Part shown: positions 1-6,688 of the stretch, one piece after another
How positions within the stretch are numbered: position 1 is the stretch's first letter
Layout of the letters: each line of letters begins with the position of its first letter
NCBI GenBank assembly: GCA_035457865.1
Contig: DATIAR010000033.1
Span: forward strand, 1-14,194
Direction of reading: 5' to 3'
Origin: UBA8516 sp035457865
GTDB lineage: Archaea > Thermoproteota > Nitrososphaeria > Nitrososphaerales > Nitrosopumilaceae
Length of the DNA: 14,194 nucleotides
Notes under the pieces: model-generated
What the model was told of the DNA's origin: nothing
The model's input: only the letters and a program-made list of their open reading frames with translations
Databases searched by the model: none
Position numbers and translations under genes: made by a program

Positions 1-110
1 AAAGTTTTATTACTTTTCAAACAGATTATGACGTACGATATTATCTCGTAGGAATTAAACAAAATTTTAAAGAGAATAAGATTGAAAAACTTATCAGGTT
101 AGTATCCTAA
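1..110 (+). CDS. 3' end of an upstream gene (partial)
   Basis: The frame that begins at base 3 is open for 35 codons and ends with TAA at 108-110. The other two forward frames stop at 28-30 and 49-51. The peptide is mixed charged and aromatic, and its last part (about 15 residues, ending KLIRLVS) looks like an ordinary soluble C-terminal helix. The stop lies 8 bp before the TTG of the next gene on the same strand, which suggests co-transcription. The family cannot be recognised from this fragment. A chance open frame at the window edge is possible. Confidence 0.4.
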   Translation, partial: SFITFQTDYDVRYYLVGIKQNFKENKIEKLIRLVS

Positions 111-118
111 GAGATACA

Positions 119-586
119 TTGAAAAAAACAAATACAGCAAGTAGAAAATCCATACATAATAAATCACGCGAAGAAGGAATACCTCTTAGAAATAGTAGGT
201 ATTGCATCTATTGTGGACAGACTATTTATCCTGTTCATCATCCCGGATATAGGCGACATAATTTATGCAAGAAGGGTCTAAATCCAATTTATTTTAATGA
301 ATCAGAGATGGGTGCGCTAATCGGGATGTGTGCATTAGGATTTAGACTAGGCTTAATTGGTGGTGACGGTGCATGGGATATAGCGACTAAATTACAACTA
401 TGGTGTAAAAAATATGGCTTTCCACGATGGAGTATTTTTGGTATGAAAATTGACGAAACTACTTTTGATCAAGATGCCTACCACTGGCTTCGTAACCTAC
501 GGGAATCTTCATCAGAAAAGAAGGAGTTTTGGTCTTCCATGGTAGCTAAAGACAGGAAAGACAGACTGGATTCTATGAAAAAATAA
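119..586 (+). CDS. Hypothetical protein with a possible zinc knuckle
   Basis: This 155-aa protein is of unrecognised family. The start is TTG at 119; no ATG occurs in frame before the one at codon 64, and that would remove the zinc-knuckle region. The N-terminus is basic (residues 1-25, many Lys, Arg and Ser). It is followed by a possible metal site: Cys29-x2-Cys32, then His40-His41, and His47-x2-Cys50. That arrangement resembles a small zinc ribbon or knuckle. A Gly-rich hydrophobic stretch (about 64-85) and a Trp-containing region (about 85-125) follow. The C-terminus is strongly charged. There is no signal peptide and no clear membrane helix. Composition is protein-like throughout, which supports a real gene. 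A nucleic-acid-binding role is possible but only inferred from the basic residues and the Cys/His pattern. Confidence 0.6.
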   Translation: MKKTNTASRKSIHNKSREEGIPLRNSRYCIYCGQTIYPVHHPGYRRHNLCKKGLNPIYFNESEMGALIGMCALGFRLGLIGGDGAWDIATKLQLWCKKYGFPRWSIFGMKIDETTFDQDAYHWLRNLRESSSEKKEFWSSMVAKDRKDRLDSMKK

Positions 587-753
587 GAATGAGGTACAGA
601 TCCAGAAGGTGAATCACTAACCACATTTTGATCTTCCAATCTGAATCCAAAAATCAAACCGATATAGGCGCTTTGACCTTCCGATCCACTACTGTAATAC
701 AAATTCCTAATAAACGAAAAAGATAGTGATTCGAGTAAAAATTTGAAACAGAA

Positions 754-921
754 CTACTTTTTAATTCCTAATGTTCTGTTCTTGAGTCGCAAATAGCTAC
801 TATGGCACTTGCGGCATCTTGATGCACCCATCGGGTTCTTTGCACCACAACCAAAACAGACTTTAAAGTGAAGTCTGGCCTTTTGCGCAATTTGTTTTTT
901 TAGTGGGTCAGTGATTGGCAT
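754..921 (-). CDS. rpl40e: 50S ribosomal protein L40e
   Basis: This 55-aa protein is a zinc-binding component of the archaeal large ribosomal subunit. In eukaryotes its homologue is the ribosomal moiety of the ubiquitin-L40 fusion. The four zinc ligands are plain: Cys22-x2-Cys25 (in VCFGCGAKNP), then Cys36-x2-Cys39 (in SRCRKCHS), followed by a basic tail (LRLKNRTLGIKK). N-terminal MPITDP and KARLHFKVC are typical of archaeal L40e, and the length matches the family. The start is ATG at 921, with an AGGAG Shine-Dalgarno about 10 nt upstream. It is 33 bp downstream of sucD on the same strand, so it may be read from sucCD transcripts and also from its own TATA box. The assignment is near certain. 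Confidence 0.95.
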   Translation of the reverse strand: MPITDPLKKQIAQKARLHFKVCFGCGAKNPMGASRCRKCHSSYLRLKNRTLGIKK

Positions 922-931
922 TTCTGTATTT

Positions 932-936
932 CTCCT
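932..936 (-). promoter_or_regulatory. Shine-Dalgarno site of rpl40e
   Basis: On the minus strand this reads AGGAG, ending 10 nt before the ATG of rpl40e. It is the clearest Shine-Dalgarno site in the window, where most first genes appear leaderless. Its presence fits translation of L40e from a longer transcript that also carries sucCD. Confidence 0.5.
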
Positions 937-943
937 GATTTAC

Positions 944-954
944 TCTATTATATT
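944..954 (-). promoter_or_regulatory. Possible TATA box of rpl40e
   Basis: The minus strand reads GAATATAATAG directly after the sucD stop codon, about 28 bp before the rpl40e ATG. The spacing would place transcription start at or near the ATG. It is a candidate internal promoter, judged only on sequence and distance. Confidence 0.35.
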
Positions 955-1872
955 CTAACCCTTTTTGCCGCCAAGCTTACCTGCTAAAAGCATGGGTACT
1001 TCGGCAGGCCTTTTTGCTACGGGCACATTTGCTTTTGCATACATGGAAACTTTGGATTCTGCAGAACCATATGTACCATAAATTATGGCACCGGCATGTC
1101 CCATCCTCTTTTCTTTTGGGGCAGCTCGGCCTGCAATATATGCAACAACTGGTTTGTCAAACTTTGTGTCAATGATATGTTGTGCAAGAAGCTCTTCTGC
1201 ATCTCCACCTATTTCACCAACGACAACTACTCCATCAATGTCAGGCAGTCTTCTTATCATGTCAAATGCTTCAATTACCGTAGTTCCATTGATCGGATCT
1301 CCGCCAATTCCAAGCGACACGCTTTGACCAAAGTTTGCAACTGAAAGATTATGTGAAACTTCATACATCAAAGTTCCACTTCTTGAAAGCACAGCAATTC
1401 TTCCAGGTTTGAAAGGAGTTGCCGGCATGATTCCAATTTTTATTATTCCTGGAATGATTATTCCTGGCGTGTTTGGTCCAATTATTATGGCGTCTTTCTT
1501 CTTGGCAAGTTCAAGTATTGTCATTGCATCCCGCACTGGAACATGTTCTGGTATGGCAATGAGTAGTTTGATTCCTGCTTCTAAGGCCTCAATTGCGGCA
1601 TCCCTGAAGAACTTGGCAGGAACAAAGATTATCGAAATTTTTGCACCAGTTGCAGAAACAGCTTCATTTACTGTCTCATAAATTGGTACGTTCTCAAACT
1701 TTTGGCCACCTTTGCCTGGTGTTACTCCTGCAACGATGTTTGTTCCATATGCTATCATTTGTTGTGTATGGAAAGAGCCAAACTTGCCAGTAATTCCTTG
1801 AACAATCACTGGTTTTTTCTTATAGTCTTTCTCTCCTTCCTTTCCAATTAAAATTTCAAAAAGATCAGCCAC
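955..1872 (-). CDS. sucD: Succinyl-CoA synthetase alpha subunit (ADP-forming)
   Basis: This is the 305-aa alpha subunit of succinate-CoA ligase, which interconverts succinyl-CoA and succinate with ADP/ATP and phosphate in the cytoplasm. An N-terminal CoA-binding Rossmann domain is visible (VQGITGKFGSFHTQQM, 24-39; TPGKGG, 51-56). The ligase domain carries RSGTLMYE (164-171), GIGGDPINGT (188-197) and the phosphohistidine loop MGHAGAI, with the catalytic His at 259. Length is normal for the family. The start is GTG at 1872, chosen because it gives the expected N-terminus and overlaps the end of sucC by 8 bp, which suggests coupled translation. In thaumarchaea succinyl-CoA is an intermediate of the 3-hydroxypropionate/4-hydroxybutyrate carbon-fixation cycle. 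This enzyme would link that pool with the TCA reactions (established knowledge plus inference). Confidence 0.95.
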   Translation of the reverse strand: MADLFEILIGKEGEKDYKKKPVIVQGITGKFGSFHTQQMIAYGTNIVAGVTPGKGGQKFENVPIYETVNEAVSATGAKISIIFVPAKFFRDAAIEALEAGIKLLIAIPEHVPVRDAMTILELAKKKDAIIIGPNTPGIIIPGIIKIGIMPATPFKPGRIAVLSRSGTLMYEVSHNLSVANFGQSVSLGIGGDPINGTTVIEAFDMIRRLPDIDGVVVVGEIGGDAEELLAQHIIDTKFDKPVVAYIAGRAAPKEKRMGHAGAIIYGTYGSAESKVSMYAKANVPVAKRPAEVPMLLAGKLGGKKG

Positions 1873-2977
1873 TTTTATTCACACCAATTACTGCCGCATT
1901 GATTGCTTCTTCTACAGTATCAAACATCTTTGTACGAGAATCTTTTAGCATCTCTTTTGATTTGTCAGCTTCTGCTCCTGACATTCTTGCAAATACCGGG
2001 ATGTCAATTATTTTGTCTTCATAGGCTTTGATAAATGCAGTTGCAACCGTTGTCGTTTTTACAATTCCGCCATAAAGATTTACAAGAATTCCTTTTACTT
2101 TTTTCATTTTACTAATCAAAGTAAGAGCTTCATAAACTGTTTCTGTTGTTGCGCCGCCTCCAACATCAAGAAAACAAGCTGGTTTTCCTCCATGATCTGA
2201 AAGCATGTCAAGTGATGACATGACAAGTCCTGCACCATTTCCTACTACTGCTATGTTTCCATCAAGTTCTACCAATGAAAACCCGCTTTTTTCAGCACGT
2301 TCTTCAAGCTCAGACACTTCTTGGAACTTTCTTAACTCATCGTGTCTGAACATGGCATTATCATCAATTATGACTTTGCCATCAAGTGCAAGCAAGGTAC
2401 CGTCATTTAATATTGCTACAGGGTTTATTTCTGCAAGTTCGGCTTCTTTTTCAACTGTAAGTTTTGATAATTTTTGAACAAGGTTTACAAACTCTTCTAT
2501 GCTGTTATCCTTTAGGCCAATTGCCTTTGCAACTTCTTCTGCAGTATTTTTATCAACATACCCAAGTCCTACCTCGCGTATGACTTGGTTTTTAACTGAT
2601 TCAATCTCAACGCCTCCCTCGGATGAAGCAATTACAGTATAGCATCTTTTGCTTCTGTTTAAGAACAAGGAAAGATATAGTTCTTTTTTGTATTCTTGCA
2701 TTTGTTCTAACAAGATTGCCTTTGTTTTCTCACCTTTGACAATTTTTTGCATTATTTCTGGATATTTTAGCTCAAACTCGTCAGCATTATGACATTTTTG
2801 TATTGCACCCGCTTTACCTCTTCCGCCAACTGCCATCTGGGCTTTTATGACAAAAGGAAACCCAATTACTTTGGCATCTTTTCTGCCTTGTTCTATATTT
2901 GTAGAAGTTAATCCTTTTGGAATGCGGATCCCATATTCAGCAAACAAGCTTTTTGCCTGATACTCTAATAACCGCAT
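1865..2977 (-). CDS. sucC: Succinyl-CoA synthetase beta subunit (ADP-forming)
   Basis: This 370-aa beta subunit provides the ATP-grasp domain that binds nucleotide and magnesium, and it forms the succinate-CoA ligase with SucD. N-terminal MRLLEYQAKSLFAEYGI is the family signature. The ATP-grasp loop is GGRGKAG (51-57), and the Mg/nucleotide region includes EINP (183-186) and ALDGK (197-201). The C-terminal ligase domain shows GNGAG (246-250), DVGGGA (271-276) and the phosphate-binding VNLYGGI (299-305). The start is ATG at 2977; length is slightly below the roughly 385 aa usual for bacterial SucC. A TATA-like box lies about 26 bp before the ATG. The gene directly upstream (3011-3340) is on the same strand, 33 bp away, so transcription may be both from this promoter and by read-through. 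Confidence 0.95.
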   Translation of the reverse strand: MRLLEYQAKSLFAEYGIRIPKGLTSTNIEQGRKDAKVIGFPFVIKAQMAVGGRGKAGAIQKCHNADEFELKYPEIMQKIVKGEKTKAILLEQMQEYKKELYLSLFLNRSKRCYTVIASSEGGVEIESVKNQVIREVGLGYVDKNTAEEVAKAIGLKDNSIEEFVNLVQKLSKLTVEKEAELAEINPVAILNDGTLLALDGKVIIDDNAMFRHDELRKFQEVSELEERAEKSGFSLVELDGNIAVVGNGAGLVMSSLDMLSDHGGKPACFLDVGGGATTETVYEALTLISKMKKVKGILVNLYGGIVKTTTVATAFIKAYEDKIIDIPVFARMSGAEADKSKEMLKDSRTKMFDTVEEAINAAVIGVNKSG

Positions 2978-2998
2978 GAAAACTTTTCATTTTTATGG

Positions 2999-3008
2999 TT
3001 TTATAATC
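2999..3008 (-). promoter_or_regulatory. Possible TATA box of sucCD
   Basis: The minus strand reads GATTATAAAA, centred about 26 bp before the sucC ATG. This is the spacing expected for an archaeal promoter that gives a leaderless mRNA. It sits just after the stop of the upstream gene. Confidence 0.45.
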
Positions 3009-3010
3009 TG

Positions 3011-3340
3011 TTACTTTAGTTGATCTTCAAGAAAATCAATACACTGTAGTAAGAGATCTTTGCTTTTTCGCATCAACCAGTCTGGAAATTGATCAAACGT
3101 GAAAACAAATTGTTGTTGAAAGCTTGGCACTATGACTCCTCCTGACGTTACAACTTGAACAATCACATGTCCTTCAGTTAAGGTACAAACCGTCTCTTCG
3201 TGTGAGTCTTCTTCTTCTTCTATCATGTTTCTGTAAAGAACTATGGGCGTTCCAGTCTTTACAACATTTAACGCTCCTTTTCTGAGAAGGTCAGAAAAAT
3301 GTTGTAAAAGCCAACTATCAAGAGTCGTTTGTTTTACCAT
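3011..3340 (-). CDS. Hypothetical protein
   Basis: This 109-aa protein is not recognised. It begins with a helical, mildly basic segment (about 1-27), has a very acidic patch at 41-48 (EEEEDSHEE), then a stretch of beta-prone hydrophobic residues (about 52-85, rich in Val, Ile and Phe). It ends in a helix with Cys95 and several Leu. There is no signal peptide, membrane helix or metal motif. The start is ATG at 3340. The gene is on the same strand as sucCD, 33 bp upstream, which makes partial co-transcription likely. Nothing in the sequence ties it to succinyl-CoA metabolism. It is probably a small soluble protein restricted to thaumarchaea, but that is a guess. Confidence 0.75.
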   Translation of the reverse strand: MVKQTTLDSWLLQHFSDLLRKGALNVVKTGTPIVLYRNMIEEEEDSHEETVCTLTEGHVIVQVVTSGGVIVPSFQQQFVFTFDQFPDWLMRKSKDLLLQCIDFLEDQLK

Positions 3341-3356
3341 GTGTTTTATAGTTGGT

Positions 3357-3368
3357 TTAATTATTTAA
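3357..3368 (-). promoter_or_regulatory. Possible TATA box of the 109-aa gene
   Basis: The minus strand reads TTAAATAATTAA, centred about 23 bp before the ATG at 3340. A second AT-rich match (TATAAAAC) is only 4-11 bp before the ATG and is too close to serve a transcript that includes the start codon. Confidence 0.35.
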
Positions 3369-3481
3369 TCAACTCGAATTGTTAAAAGCTCACTAATTGC
3401 TCTACTGAATATACCACAATTTTGTTAATTTGTGTCAACTGAGAATCAAATGAATGTCTGAAGATCTGAACTGCCAGAGAT

Positions 3482-4432
3482 TTATTTTTTGGGAAAGATC
3501 TTGATTGCCTGTGGTGGGCATACACCTTCACATGCCAAACAAAATATACAATCTGGCTCTCGTGCCATCAATGGCTTTTTTTCAGATGCTGGATGTCCAG
3601 GAGTATCAAACCATTCATAGACATTGACAGGACATGCATCAATACATGCTCCATCTGCTACGCAAATATCAAAATCAACTGATACATATTCTCCCCAGAC
3701 TCCTAGTCTTCCGTTATCAGCTCCTTTTCCCCAAGTCTTTATGGCGTTCTTATTTGCTGGAACGACAAATGGAGCACTAGGTCGCATGTGCGATTTGTAT
3801 TCAACATCAATCGGTCCTGGTTTTGGACCACTTAGTGGTCCACCTAAATCTTGTACTGCTGCTACTTCTTGTGGCTCTTCAATTTTTATTTTTGGTTTTG
3901 CGTCTGGTACAATTTTTGCAAGTGGTGTTAGCTCTTCTAGTTGCTGAATAGCAACATCTTGTCCCAGTTTTTTTGTTTTAACATAATAACTGATCATCTT
4001 ATCTGCTAAAATGGTGTTTCGTAGAATGGTATCAATAACCATTTTTGCATAATGGTCAGCCTTTTTGCGATAATCCTTTACCCATTGTGGGTCTCCAAAC
4101 TTTTCAATTGGAAAAATTTGATAAATCATGTCAATTACTTCGCCTGTTACGATTTCAACGGTAACAGAGAGTTCTACTTTTTCATATCCTTTTGCCTCGC
4201 TGTCTGCCATATTTTCTTCCATCCATGTGTATGTTGCATAAATCCTATCAGCATACGTGTCCATTGTAAAGGTCTTTTTGAGTCCTTCAACAACCGATTT
4301 AATCTCTAAAGGGTCTTCTAATTTAACTGGCAAGCGATAAATGCCAAGCTTATAGCCATGTAGTGGATAAACGCCCCTTTTTGCTGTTGGGGATTCCATT
4401 GTGTATACACGATCTTTTAAGAGAAGTGACAT
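3482..4432 (-). CDS. Ferredoxin-domain protein with unknown N-terminal domain
   Basis: In this 316-aa protein the last 75 residues or so match the dicluster ferredoxin of Sulfolobus. The first cluster site is Cys257-x2-Asp260-x2-Cys263-x3-Cys267-Pro; Asp replaces the second Cys, as in the Sulfolobus [3Fe-4S] site. The second is a complete [4Fe-4S] site: Cys295-x2-Cys298-x2-Cys301-x3-Cys305-Pro. Between them runs the conserved WFDTPGHPASEKK (274-286). Unlike Sulfolobus zinc ferredoxin, the position of the His in GIHG is Trp246, and the zinc-binding Asp before the second cluster aligns with Leu288, so the zinc site is probably absent. Residues 1-180 form an unrecognised domain, and 180-225 is a Pro/Lys-rich linker. 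It is likely a cytosolic electron carrier or redox subunit. An FNR-type reductase lies 2.3 kb away and could be a partner, which is only inference. Confidence 0.85.
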   Translation of the reverse strand: MSLLLKDRVYTMESPTAKRGVYPLHGYKLGIYRLPVKLEDPLEIKSVVEGLKKTFTMDTYADRIYATYTWMEENMADSEAKGYEKVELSVTVEIVTGEVIDMIYQIFPIEKFGDPQWVKDYRKKADHYAKMVIDTILRNTILADKMISYYVKTKKLGQDVAIQQLEELTPLAKIVPDAKPKIKIEEPQEVAAVQDLGGPLSGPKPGPIDVEYKSHMRPSAPFVVPANKNAIKTWGKGADNGRLGVWGEYVSVDFDICVADGACIDACPVNVYEWFDTPGHPASEKKPLMAREPDCIFCLACEGVCPPQAIKIFPKK

Positions 4433-4449
4433 GTTGTAACATTGTTTAA

Positions 4450-4460
4450 TTTATTTAAAA
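4450..4460 (-). promoter_or_regulatory. Possible TATA box of the ferredoxin gene
   Basis: The minus strand reads TTTTAAATAAA, centred about 23 bp before the ATG at 4432. It lies in the 109-bp divergent region shared with the gene that starts at 4542. Confidence 0.4.
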
Positions 4461-4499
4461 AGCTTCGCTAACTTGAATTCAAATTATCTTCTTAAAAGC

Positions 4500-4522
4500 G
4501 ATATAAAAACTTAAAATTTAAC
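4500..4522 (+). promoter_or_regulatory. Possible promoter of the plus-strand two-gene unit
   Basis: Two AT-rich boxes lie here: ATATAAAAAC (4500-4509), about 38 bp before the ATG at 4542, and TTAAAATTTAA (4511-4521), about 26 bp before it. The second has the spacing of a leaderless start, while the first looks more like a consensus TATA box. The sequence alone does not decide between them. Confidence 0.4.
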
Positions 4523-4541
4523 CCCAAATGATGTAATTACA

Positions 4542-5129
4542 ATGTCAGCTGAAAATCCACAAAATCCACCAAAAAAGAAAGAGGGATTGACAGCTGCAGA
4601 GACAGCAAAATTATCAGAAGCGGCTGCAAAAGAGGCTGCTGCAAAGTCAGCAGCACAGAAAGAATATGAAGAAGCAGCAAAGGTGGTGGCAGCAGTAAAA
4701 GCTGCAAGTGCATCATTTACTGACAAACATAGTCAAGAGCGTATATTTAGACGAGAAATGGGAGAGCCAGAATTTTTCCTTAGTAAAAAGGAACTAGTTC
4801 CACCAAGACCCATGCTTTCAGAAGATGAACAAGAAGAGCTCTCAAGAAAAGTAGAGATTCCAACAGATCAGACCCCTCAATACAAACCAGAATTCATTCT
4901 TAGTCCTGAATTTGGTGGAAGATCTAACTATGAATCAGGTTTAAATGAACTTTTTGAAGAAACCAGAAAAAAACTTAGTCAACTAAAAAATAATCCAAAT
5001 GCAGTTCCAGATGAGATAGCCAGAACTGAACAAGATTTAAAATATTTGGATTCATTATATGAAAATTACTACTTTGGCATGAATGTTTTTCGTACAGCAA
5101 AAGGCGGAAGAGCTAAAATTCATGAATAA
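4542..5129 (+). CDS. Ala/Lys-rich helical protein, function unknown
   Basis: This 195-aa protein is not recognised. After a Pro/Lys-rich N-terminus (residues 1-13) comes a long segment made mostly of Ala, Lys and Glu (about 14-58), which should form a charged helix or coiled coil. A middle region (65-120) has many Glu, Pro and Arg and looks extended. A second helical segment (about 128-170) is rich in Glu, Lys and Leu, and the tail contains YENYYFGM (174-181) and ends basic. There is no signal peptide or metal site. The start is ATG at 4542. Its stop is 13 bp before the GluTR-like gene, so the two are almost surely co-transcribed. A structural or adaptor role for that partner is conceivable but not shown. 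Confidence 0.8.
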   Translation: MSAENPQNPPKKKEGLTAAETAKLSEAAAKEAAAKSAAQKEYEEAAKVVAAVKAASASFTDKHSQERIFRREMGEPEFFLSKKELVPPRPMLSEDEQEELSRKVEIPTDQTPQYKPEFILSPEFGGRSNYESGLNELFEETRKKLSQLKNNPNAVPDEIARTEQDLKYLDSLYENYYFGMNVFRTAKGGRAKIHE

Positions 5130-5142
5130 GTGGATGATCTAA

Positions 5143-6231
5143 ATGAGTGAAAATAAATACAAAATAATAAATTTCAAAGTCACCTTCAAAAATATTCCAC
5201 TTCACAAGTTAGAACGATTTGTCTTTAAAGATATCTCAGCTGCATGTGAATCTTTTAAGAAAATTCCTGGTGTATCAGAATGTGTTATCCTTCAGACTAC
5301 TAGTAGAGTTGAAGTATTTATTGTAAATAATCTAGAAAGTGGGGAAGCCCCAGATGCAAGGAGAATTGAAGGAAGAGAGCTTGTTTTACGAAAAATCGTA
5401 GAAACTTGGATATCGCTTACAGGACTAGAGGAATATGATGTGGACCACTTTGACCAAATTCTTGAGGTTTATGAGAATGCTGATGTTTACAATCAATTGT
5501 TAAGACTTGCATGCGGTTTGGAATCAGTGGTTATAGGAAATGAAAGAATTCTTGAACAAATAAAATCAGCAATTTCAAGTGCCAAACAATCTAATACATC
5601 TGGGATAATTTTGAATAAATTATTTGACAATTCAATAGGAGTTGCAACACGTATCAGAGAGTCTACTGGAATTAGCAAAGGTGTTACATCAATTGGAGAT
5701 ATCGCTGTCAAAATTGCAGAGGCGCATGCAGGTTTAGATGCAAAAAAACGTGTTCTAATCATAGGAACAGGTGAAACAGCGGCCATGGTTGCTAAATCTC
5801 TTAATGAAAAAAAATACCCATTTGAAGTTACAAGCAAAACTATTGAACGCTCCACAGGCTTTTCTAAAACGATGGGTGGCAAACCAATAAAATTTGAGGA
5901 TGTTTTATCTGGATTTGATAAATTTGACATTATGTTTGTCGCAACCACTGCAGATTATTTCGTAATTACTTATGAAAAAATAAAAGTTGTTATGGAAAAT
6001 AAAACCAAAGGGACGATGATCTTAGATATATCCGATCCAAGATTAGTCGATGAGAAAGTTTCTTCATTTCCTGGAACGAAACTAATGTTTAGAGACCAAA
6101 TTATTGAGATGGAAGAAAGAAGTTTGAGAGCTAGAAAGGAGGAAGCCCTTGCTGTAGAAAAAATGATTAGTAAGGAAGTTCCAATTATCGAGGCAGCAAT
6201 GAAGCAGCTAGCACCAGAACCGCTGATTTAA
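5143..6231 (+). CDS. Glutamyl-tRNA reductase family protein, catalytic residues substituted
   Basis: This 362-aa protein follows the layout of glutamyl-tRNA reductase (HemA), the enzyme that reduces Glu-tRNA to glutamate-1-semialdehyde for tetrapyrroles. The N-terminal domain has VILQTTSRVEVF (48-59), where the family reads TCNR: the nucleophile Cys is Thr53 and Asn is Ser54. The helix LLRLACGLESVVIGNE (119-134) matches the family's LFRVASGLDSMVLGE, but the assisting His is Gln118. An NADPH Rossmann domain follows (RVLIIGTGETAAMVAKSL, 203-220; SKTIERS, 231-237; DISDPR, 295-300), and then the long helical C-terminus (RDQIIEMEERSLRARKEEA, 317-335). It is shorter than usual (about 400 aa) and ends soon after the spinal helix. 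A canonical activity is doubtful: it may be a paralogue with another role, or use an altered mechanism. It is translated 13 bp after the Ala/Lys-rich protein. No other tetrapyrrole gene is in the window. Family assignment is confident; function is not. Confidence 0.8.
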   Translation: MSENKYKIINFKVTFKNIPLHKLERFVFKDISAACESFKKIPGVSECVILQTTSRVEVFIVNNLESGEAPDARRIEGRELVLRKIVETWISLTGLEEYDVDHFDQILEVYENADVYNQLLRLACGLESVVIGNERILEQIKSAISSAKQSNTSGIILNKLFDNSIGVATRIRESTGISKGVTSIGDIAVKIAEAHAGLDAKKRVLIIGTGETAAMVAKSLNEKKYPFEVTSKTIERSTGFSKTMGGKPIKFEDVLSGFDKFDIMFVATTADYFVITYEKIKVVMENKTKGTMILDISDPRLVDEKVSSFPGTKLMFRDQIIEMEERSLRARKEEALAVEKMISKEVPIIEAAMKQLAPEPLI

Positions 6232-6501
6232 GAGTGTTTTACAACGTGAGCATATAAAGTAAAAAAGAATTAGAGAAAATAGTATTAGATGTTGGAAGAA
6301 CACTAGGAAAATCAAAATTATTTATGGGTGAAGTCTATCGAAGAAAGAATTGTTCCCTCCCTGTGAGAGACAATAAAAAATCAATCAATATGATCAATAA
6401 CTGGAAACCAGACTAACGCCTAAAATGATCGCGAAGACTAACCTGTCAGTTTATTAAATTAATCAAACCAGATATATACTGCTAATTTTTTGATAGTAAT
6501 C
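6232..6501 (+). other. Intergenic region with a possible gene remnant
   Basis: These 270 bp hold no convincing gene. One forward frame (6258-6416) is open for 52 codons and gives a protein-like peptide beginning SKKELEKIVLDVGRTLGKSK. It is preceded by an in-frame TAA at 6255-6257 and has no ATG, GTG or TTG before its internal ATG at 6324. It could be the leftover of a broken gene, a short 30-aa ORF starting at 6324, or chance. The last 50 bp contain the probable promoter of the next gene. No tRNA, hairpin or repeat was recognised. Confidence 0.3.
6471..6480 (+). promoter_or_regulatory. Possible TATA box of the DUF1059-like gene
   Basis: GATATATACT is centred about 27 bp before the ATG at 6502. 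That fits a leaderless transcript for the small protein that follows. Confidence 0.45.
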
Positions 6502-6666
6502 ATGGCAAAGTTTGTCTGCAGAGATTATGGTTTTGAATGTGATTTTATAGTTGAAGACGATGATATTGCCAAGGTAATTGTAGAATACAGCAAACATTCT
6601 ATTGACGAGCATGGAATAGAATACTCAAAAGAAGCCTTGATGCAATTCATATTAAGAAAAGGCTAG
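6502..6666 (+). CDS. Small DUF1059-like protein
   Basis: This is a 54-aa protein from ATG at 6502 to TAG at 6664-6666. It shows the DUF1059 pattern: MAKFVCRDYGFECDF at the N-terminus with Cys6 and Cys13, then a short acidic stretch (EDDD, 18-21), then KHSIDEHG (31-38) with two His, and a terminal helix. Members of DUF1059 are about 55-60 residues and of unknown function; the conserved Cys and His suggest metal binding or redox chemistry (inference). It has its own TATA-like box and ends 22 bp from the convergent oxidoreductase gene. Coding is supported by the family resemblance, the promoter spacing and the full use of the frame. Confidence 0.8.
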   Translation: MAKFVCRDYGFECDFIVEDDDIAKVIVEYSKHSIDEHGIEYSKEALMQFILRKG

Positions 6667-6688
6667 ACACAATTTATTGCCAAAAATT

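Noticed and set aside
478..702. Minus-strand open frame of 74 codons, partly in the gap 587-702
   Set aside because: Its first part, in the intergenic DNA, looks mildly protein-like (SEGQSAYIGLIFGFRLE), but the start would be TTG, there is no promoter-like box, and the rest is antisense to the 119-586 gene, whose own product looks real.
1085..1681. Forward open frames opposite sucD
   Set aside because: They mirror the coding strand of sucD and have no family resemblance or start signals.
3824..3842. Perfect 19-bp palindrome inside the ferredoxin gene
   Set aside because: It arises from repeated Gly-Pro codons in the linker (GGP-LSGP), so coding explains it, and no regulatory position is evident.
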